In this document: piece after piece, positions 4,952-9,237 of the stretch | Layout of the letters: every line of letters starts with the position of its first letter | How positions within the stretch are numbered: the first letter of the stretch is position 1 | NCBI GenBank assembly: GCA_947470165.1 | Contig: CANISN010000047.1 | Span: forward strand, 1-9,237 | Direction: 5' to 3' | Length of the DNA stretch: 9,237 bases | Source of the DNA: Burkholderiaceae bacterium | GTDB lineage: Bacteria > Pseudomonadota > Gammaproteobacteria > Burkholderiales > Burkholderiaceae | The notes under the pieces: generated by a model | The model's database searches: none | Told to the model about the DNA's origin: nothing | The model's input: only the letters and a program-made list of their open reading frames with translations | Position numbers and translations under genes: made by a program

Positions 4952-6253
4952 ATGCAAATACTGAATCTTGGTGTGAACCATCACACGGCTCCAATTGATA
5001 TTCGAGAGAGTGTTGCAATTGCTCCAGAGAATTTGCAAGATTCCTTATTGGATCTTCGCAATTACTTGAGGGGAAATCATTCAGACTTAATGCCAGAGGT
5101 CGCTATTTTATCTACCTGCAATCGCATGGAGATTTATTGCGCCGCTAATGATGCTACGTATCCAGAGCATTATTTAGAAGAGCGCACTTTTGATTGGCTG
5201 ACATCGCAAAAGCGTTTGCAGGGCGATACATTAAAGCCCTATATCTATTCTGCAAAAGAGACTGATGCTGTCAAGCATGTATTTAGGGTCAGTTGTGGAA
5301 TGGACTCCATGGTTTTGGGGGAGACTCAAATACTTGGTCAAATGAAGAAGGCCGTGGAATTTGCTGACCAAGCAGGCACACTAGGGTCGTACTTAAAACC
5401 TTTATTCCATAAGACGTTTTCAGTTGCCAAAGCAGTTCGATCAACAACGGATATTGGTACACATTCTGTTTCAATGGCTAGCGCCTCTGTTCGCTTAGCC
5501 GAACGAATCTTTGGCGATCTAAAGAACTCAAAAATTTTATTTATTGGTGCAGGCGAGATGATTCAACTATGCGCGTCTCACTTTGCTGGTAAGAGACCAA
5601 AAGAGATTGCAATCAGTAACCGTTCGGTTGATCGTGGTGATGAGATGGCAAGGGTTTTTGCTGCAAAAGGTTTACAAACAGATTCCTTTCCATTGCAATC
5701 TTTACCAACTCGCCTACATGATTTTGATGTGATTGTTTCCTGCACAGCAAGTACATTACCCATCATTGGTATGGGGATGATTAAAACAGCCTTGAAGGCC
5801 AGAAATAGTAGACCGATTGTGTTAATTGATTTAGCAGTGCCACGTGATATCGAGCCAGAGATTCGTTCCCTAAAGGATGCTTACCTTTATTCAGTCGATG
5901 ACTTAGGCGGAGTTGTTAATGAAGGCCGTAATATCCGCGAGCTTTCTATGGCAGATGCTGAAATTCTGATCGATAAGGGCGTTAGTGAATTTTTTCAGAC
6001 ACTCCAAAAAAGAACACTAGTACCGATCATTCAATCTTTACAGACTACTGCAGAGCGGCTTAAAGCAATTGAATTAGAAAAAGCAGTGCGTCGCATTAAG
6101 AGGGGCGAAGATCCGGTTGAGGTCTTATCTATTATGGCTCAGGCCCTAGCCAATAAATTTATGCATGCACCAATTAATGCATTACAAAATTCACCCAATA
6201 ATGAGATTGATGACTTTAAGCGAATTCTCTCAAGCATCTACTCTCCAAAATAA
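4952..6253 (+). CDS. hemA: Glutamyl-tRNA reductase
   Basis: The 433-aa protein reduces glutamyl-tRNA(Glu) to glutamate-1-semialdehyde with NADPH, the first committed step of the C5 route to 5-aminolevulinate, haem and bacteriochlorophyll. Family signatures are complete: [13 protein letters not shown] (7-19), [10 protein letters not shown] with the catalytic Cys56 (53-62), the active-site region around His109 and [10 protein letters not shown] (123-132), [13 protein letters not shown] (172-184), and the Rossmann GAGEM (199-203). A C-terminal dimerisation domain with RxxxxxxPVEVL follows. Length is normal. The start fits the family N-terminus, although there is no clear Shine-Dalgarno. In most Burkholderiales the housekeeping hemA precedes prfA; here dxs follows 14 bp later. 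This copy is therefore probably a cluster-dedicated paralogue, consistent with the PpsR operator in front (inference). Confidence 0.97.
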   Translation: MQILNLGVNHHTAPIDIRESVAIAPENLQDSLLDLRNYLRGNHSDLMPEVAILSTCNRMEIYCAANDATYPEHYLEERTFDWLTSQKRLQGDTLKPYIYSAKETDAVKHVFRVSCGMDSMVLGETQILGQMKKAVEFADQAGTLGSYLKPLFHKTFSVAKAVRSTTDIGTHSVSMASASVRLAERIFGDLKNSKILFIGAGEMIQLCASHFAGKRPKEIAISNRSVDRGDEMARVFAAKGLQTDSFPLQSLPTRLHDFDVIVSCTASTLPIIGMGMIKTALKARNSRPIVLIDLAVPRDIEPEIRSLKDAYLYSVDDLGGVVNEGRNIRELSMADAEILIDKGVSEFFQTLQKRTLVPIIQSLQTTAERLKAIELEKAVRRIKRGEDPVEVLSIMAQALANKFMHAPINALQNSPNNEIDDFKRILSSIYSPK

Positions 6254-6267
6254 TTACGCTATTAAAT

Positions 6268-8166
6268 ATGCTTAAGGCAACTAACGTACTTCATACAATT
6301 AATTCTTCGCAAGAATTAAAGCAGCTCGAGCAGTCTCAGTTGCCACTATTGGCAGATGAATTACGTGAATTCATCCTTCAGTCTGTTGCTAGTACTGGTG
6401 GGCATTTATCCTCTAATCTAGGAACAGTAGAGTTAGCAATTGCCCTGCATTATGTTTTTGATACTCCTGAAGATCGCATTGTTTGGGATGTAGGGCATCA
6501 AAGTTATGCCCATAAAATTTTGACTGGGCGCAGAGAGATGATGCCGAGTTTGCGTCAGTTTGGAGGCTTATCTGGCTTTCCGAAGCGCTCAGAAAGTCAA
6601 TATGATGCTTTTGGTACGGCACATTCTTCTACTAGTATTTCAGCAGCTCTGGGAATGGCGGTTGCCAGTAAAGTCAAGGGCGAAAAACGCAATGTTGTAG
6701 CAGTGATTGGGGATGGCTCAATGAGTGCGGGCATGGCCTACGAAGGTTTAAATAATGCCGGCGTTGATAAATCAATTCCATTAATCGTCATTTTGAACGA
6801 TAACGAAATGTCGATTTCCCCAGCTGTTGGAGCTCTTAATCGATATTTAGCAAAACTCATTAGCGGCTCACTTTATGGCGCTACTAAAAAAGGGCTGGAT
6901 AAGATGCTTTCTTATACCCCTCCTTTAAGAGAGTTTGCAAAAAGACTTGAAGGTCATGCTAAAGGGATGATTGGACCAGCTACCATTTTCGAGGAGTTTG
7001 GTTTTGACTACTATGGCCCAATCGATGGCCATAATCTTGCTGATCTGATTGTCACACTGAATAATTTGAAAAAAATTGCCCAGACTGATGGCCCACAATT
7101 CTTGCATATCGTTACCAAAAAAGGTAAGGGATACGAGAGGGCAGAGTTAAATCCAATTTCGTATCATGGCCCTGGAAAATTTAATCCAAGTGAAGGTCTT
7201 AAACCTTCTGCGCCAGGTAAAAAAACCTATACCGAAGTCTTTGGAGAGTGGCTTTGTGATATGGCCAAACAAGACGAACGTCTTATTGGCATCACGCCAG
7301 CAATGCGCGAGGGTTCGGGACTGGTTCAGTTTGAGAAGCAATTTCCCGATCGTTACTTTGATGTTGGAATTGCAGAACAGCATGCGGTTACTTTTGCAGC
7401 TGGCATTGCCTGTGAGGACCTAAAGCCAGTAGTAGCAATCTACTCTACCTTTTTACAAAGAGGCTACGATCAACTCATACACGATGTCACTTTGCAGAAT
7501 TTACCGATTGTCTTTGCTATAGACCGAGCCGGTATGGTTGGTGCTGATGGACCAACCCATGCTGGAGTATTTGATATTGCTTTTCTAAGATGTTTACCTA
7601 ATTTAGTCTTAATGACTCCATCAAATCAAGCAGATTGTAGGGATATGCTAACTACTGCCTTTAGTTTGAATAGCCCATCAGTAGTCCGCTATCCACGTGG
7701 TTCTGGAGAGGGTCCAGAGGCATCTCAGAAACTCGAGACCATTCCGATTGGAAAAGGGGACGTTATTCGTAAGATAAAAAGTGCAGAGGCCGTTGAACAA
7801 AAGATCGCTTTTGTTTGCTTCGGCCCATTACTTTACAGTGCACTGAAAGCGGCAGAGGAGCTAGATGCCACTGTTGCTGATATGCGTTTTGTGAAGCCAT
7901 TGGACGAAGCCTTGCTATTAGAGCTTGCACAAAATCATGATGCTCTAGTCTTTATTGAAGATAGCGCAATTCAGGGAGGGGCAGGTAGCGCCTGTTTAGA
8001 AGTGCTATCAAGACATCGTATTCAGATACCGACTCTACAAATTGGCTTGCCTGATGAGTACGTCGAGCATGGCGACGTCAACCTGCTCTTAGATTTTTAT
8101 GGGCTCTCTCCGAAGAAAATTCTTAGCAAAGTACAAGAGCATTTTTCAATATCACACTCTAATTAA
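6268..8166 (+). CDS. dxs: 1-deoxy-D-xylulose-5-phosphate synthase
   Basis: The 632-aa thiamine-diphosphate enzyme condenses pyruvate and glyceraldehyde-3-phosphate to DXP, the entry step of the MEP isoprenoid pathway, feeding the phytyl/geranylgeranyl tail of BChl and carotenoids. Visible motifs are GGHLSSNLG with His46, GTAHSSTS, the thiamine motif GDGSMSAG (148-155) through NDNEMSIS, and [13 protein letters not shown] with the catalytic Glu370. GADGPTHAG follows in the pyrimidine-binding domain, then YPRGSG and a C-terminal transketolase domain ending near 620. Three-domain order and length are normal. The ATG at 6268 lacks a strong Shine-Dalgarno. It follows hemA by 14 bp, so both are almost certainly cotranscribed. 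A dxs copy inside photosynthesis gene clusters is known in other purple bacteria. Whether the genome has a second, housekeeping dxs cannot be seen here. Confidence 0.97.
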   Translation: MLKATNVLHTINSSQELKQLEQSQLPLLADELREFILQSVASTGGHLSSNLGTVELAIALHYVFDTPEDRIVWDVGHQSYAHKILTGRREMMPSLRQFGGLSGFPKRSESQYDAFGTAHSSTSISAALGMAVASKVKGEKRNVVAVIGDGSMSAGMAYEGLNNAGVDKSIPLIVILNDNEMSISPAVGALNRYLAKLISGSLYGATKKGLDKMLSYTPPLREFAKRLEGHAKGMIGPATIFEEFGFDYYGPIDGHNLADLIVTLNNLKKIAQTDGPQFLHIVTKKGKGYERAELNPISYHGPGKFNPSEGLKPSAPGKKTYTEVFGEWLCDMAKQDERLIGITPAMREGSGLVQFEKQFPDRYFDVGIAEQHAVTFAAGIACEDLKPVVAIYSTFLQRGYDQLIHDVTLQNLPIVFAIDRAGMVGADGPTHAGVFDIAFLRCLPNLVLMTPSNQADCRDMLTTAFSLNSPSVVRYPRGSGEGPEASQKLETIPIGKGDVIRKIKSAEAVEQKIAFVCFGPLLYSALKAAEELDATVADMRFVKPLDEALLLELAQNHDALVFIEDSAIQGGAGSACLEVLSRHRIQIPTLQIGLPDEYVEHGDVNLLLDFYGLSPKKILSKVQEHFSISHSN

Positions 8167-8175
8167 CTTACTATT

Positions 8176-8316
8176 ATGTTTAACGAAGAAAATACACACC
8201 TCAACGGCTTATCAAAACAGAAAAAATGGGAATACGTTGGTAAGCCCGTTCTCATTATATTTGGTAGCCTGAACCTTTCTATTCTGATCTTTTTCTTAAT
8301 CAACTATTACGCTTAA
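8176..8316 (+). CDS. Unrecognised 46-aa single-helix membrane protein
   Basis: This short reading frame starts 9 bp after the dxs stop. The product begins MFNEENTHLNGLSKQKKWEYVGKP in translation (given as head 1-24: polar, then basic KQKKWEYVGK) and continues with one hydrophobic helix at about 24-42 (PVLIIFGSLNLSILIFFLI), ending NYYA. The amphipathic basic-Trp segment followed by a single helix resembles the general layout of antenna-type polypeptides (K-x-W-x-V-x-x-P), but there is no histidine in the helix, so it cannot ligate BChl in the usual way. PufX/protein-W-like accessory peptides have such a layout, yet I see no specific motif. There is no Shine-Dalgarno. It fits neatly between dxs and tspO, which supports reality; function unknown. 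Confidence 0.5.
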   Translation: MFNEENTHLNGLSKQKKWEYVGKPVLIIFGSLNLSILIFFLINYYA

Positions 8317-8344
8317 GCAATCAAGCAAAGGCTTATTAAATTCT

Positions 8345-8818
8345 ATGTTGAACAAGAGAATGGCAATGCCATTAGTCTGGGGTTTAACAGTGGCGATTTT
8401 GGGTGGCTTATCGACAGATTTGGGCCCATGGTACCAAGCCTTGAAGGAGCCTCTTTGGAAGCCTCCGGATATAGCGTTTGGTCCAATCTGGTCAACCATT
8501 TTTATCTTGTCCGGAATTGCTTGGGTCGGTGCAAAATACTGCACCTCAGATATCTTAATCCTCGGTCGTTTAAATATTCTATTTTGGCTAAATGGTTTCC
8601 TGAATGCGCTCTGGAGCGTTTTGTATTTTCGCTTGCAAAGACCAGACTGGGCTTTATATGAAGCAGTATTTTTATGGCTTTCGGTGCTTGCCATATTACT
8701 GACGATCAGAAAAGTGGCTCCTAAATATAGCCTTTATATGCTGCCCTATTTGATATGGGTCAGCATTGCTATTGTTTTAAATTCGGAAACGGTTCGACTC
8801 AATGGCCCCTTTACCTAA
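8345..8818 (+). CDS. tspO: TspO/MBR-family tryptophan-rich sensory protein
   Basis: The 157-aa five-helix membrane protein belongs to the TspO/peripheral benzodiazepine receptor family (crtK in Rhodobacter capsulatus). Family marks are GPWYQALKEPLWKPPDIAFG (27-46) with the conserved W-Y-x2-L-x4-W-x-PP pattern, GPIWSTIF (46-53), LNALWSVLYF (86-95), and LPYLIWVSIAIVLN (133-146) near the end followed by RLN. TspO proteins bind porphyrins and cholesterol-like ligands. In Rhodobacter sphaeroides TspO negatively modulates photosynthesis genes in response to oxygen, acting upstream of the AppA/PpsR system. The usual Trp before the final RLN is replaced (ETVRLN). The start is uncertain: the ATG at 8345 has AAAGG 13 nt upstream, while ATGs at 8360 and 8366 also fit the family. 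It lies downstream of dxs and the 46-aa gene, in the same direction. Confidence 0.93.
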   Translation: MLNKRMAMPLVWGLTVAILGGLSTDLGPWYQALKEPLWKPPDIAFGPIWSTIFILSGIAWVGAKYCTSDILILGRLNILFWLNGFLNALWSVLYFRLQRPDWALYEAVFLWLSVLAILLTIRKVAPKYSLYMLPYLIWVSIAIVLNSETVRLNGPFT

Positions 8819-8887
8819 AAACTCAGTATCTTTTGAGATTTAAAAAATAGGTGCAGGAATACAGGCAATATCTATTAAGATGAATTC

Positions 8888-9237
8888 ATGACTAAAGAGC
8901 ATCGAATTGTGATTGTGGGCGGGGGTGCTGGCGGCTTAGAGCTGGCTACTAAACTCGGAGATCGGTTTGGCTCCAAAAAAGGCGCCGCTAAAAAAGTATC
9001 GGTTATCTTGGTGGATAAGAACCGCACCCATCTATGGAAACCCAAATTACATGAGGTTGCTGCAGGTTCAATGGATCTTGCCGATCAGGAGCTCGATTAC
9101 ATAGCACAAGCTCACTGGCATCATTTTAGCTTTCGCCTAGGGGAGCTTGCAGATATAGACCGGGTAAATCGTCAAATTCAGGTAGCCCCTTTTTATGATG
9201 ACTCAGGTGAATTAGTTACTCCGCAGCAAACTATTCA
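8888..9237 (+). CDS. ndh: Type II NADH dehydrogenase-like FAD oxidoreductase (N-terminal part, cut by window edge)
   Basis: The first 116 codons are present; the rest lies outside the window. The protein begins with the FAD-binding Rossmann motif IVIVGGGAGGLELATKLG (7-24), then VSVILVDKNRTHLWKPKLHE (about 37-56) and VAAGSMDL. This combination is characteristic of type II NADH:quinone oxidoreductases, which pass electrons from NADH to the quinone pool without pumping protons. A related sulfide:quinone or carotenoid-type flavoprotein is less likely given HLWKPKLHEVAAGS. The Shine-Dalgarno is weak (AAGA). A 69-bp gap separates it from tspO, so it may have its own promoter. In a phototroph it could help balance the quinone pool, but this gene is common in non-phototrophs and may just mark the edge of the photosynthesis cluster. 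Confidence 0.85.
   Translation, partial: MTKEHRIVIVGGGAGGLELATKLGDRFGSKKGAAKKVSVILVDKNRTHLWKPKLHEVAAGSMDLADQELDYIAQAHWHHFSFRLGELADIDRVNRQIQVAPFYDDSGELVTPQQTI

Noticed and set aside
8296..8694. 132-codon minus-strand reading frame opposite tspO
   Set aside because: It is antisense to the well-supported TspO frame, has no ribosome binding site or recognisable motif, and has a composition unlike a membrane or soluble family.
8819..8840. Terminator-like CTCA/TGAG hairpin after tspO
   Set aside because: The stem is only about 4 bp plus bulged extensions with an 8-nt loop, and no U-run follows on the plus strand.
1..9237. tRNA/rRNA genes, CRISPR arrays, insertion sequences, phage or defence genes
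   Set aside because: I saw no cloverleaf-like sequence, no regularly spaced repeats, and no transposase, integrase or defence-type protein in any frame.

Overview
The window looks like part of the photosynthesis gene cluster of a freshwater, aerobic anoxygenic phototrophic betaproteobacterium, probably a Burkholderiales/Polynucleobacter-type genome. This rests on moderately AT-rich DNA, a light-harvesting 2 operon (pucB, pucA, pucC), a BciB-type 8-vinyl reductase, tspO, a hemA of the C5 pathway (used by beta- and gammaproteobacteria rather than ALA synthase), an Ala/Pro-rich tail on the LH2 alpha chain, and PpsR/CrtJ-type operators (TGT-N12-ACA). The genus is an inference from gene content and composition, not something proven here.

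Left half (1-4077), all on the minus strand and read right to left: pucB, pucA, a strong intrinsic terminator hairpin, pucC, three very small overlapping membrane-protein genes (78, 60 and 51 aa, linked by GTGA/TGA-ATG and ATGA junctions), bciB, and the start of an NnrU-family gene that runs off the left edge. The order reads as one long transcription unit for LH2 polypeptides, their assembly factor and a late bacteriochlorophyll step, with the hairpin throttling read-through from the highly expressed pucBA.

Centre (4078-4326): a divergent regulatory region. It holds a candidate sigma70 promoter for pucBA with a strict PpsR palindrome just upstream and a degenerate second one on top of the -35, plus a separate perfect 10-bp inverted repeat next to the promoter of the plus-strand genes.

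Right half (4327-9237), all on the plus strand: two unrecognised small membrane proteins (70 and 79 aa), then hemA (glutamyl-tRNA reductase) and dxs (DXP synthase) 14 bp apart, a 46-aa single-helix protein, tspO (crtK-like sensory protein), and the start of a type II NADH dehydrogenase-like gene cut by the right edge. hemA is preceded by a near-perfect PpsR operator whose right half is itself a consensus TTGACA -35 box. HemA makes the precursor of the tetrapyrrole ring and Dxs that of the phytyl tail and carotenoids, so one operator appears to gate both entry points of pigment synthesis together with LH2.

Most notable: LH2 alpha carries Phe44-Leu45 instead of the aromatic pair of B850 complexes, which predicts a blue-shifted, B800-820-like antenna; the hemA-dxs pair under a PpsR site; and six uncharacterised mini membrane proteins interleaved with the pigment genes.
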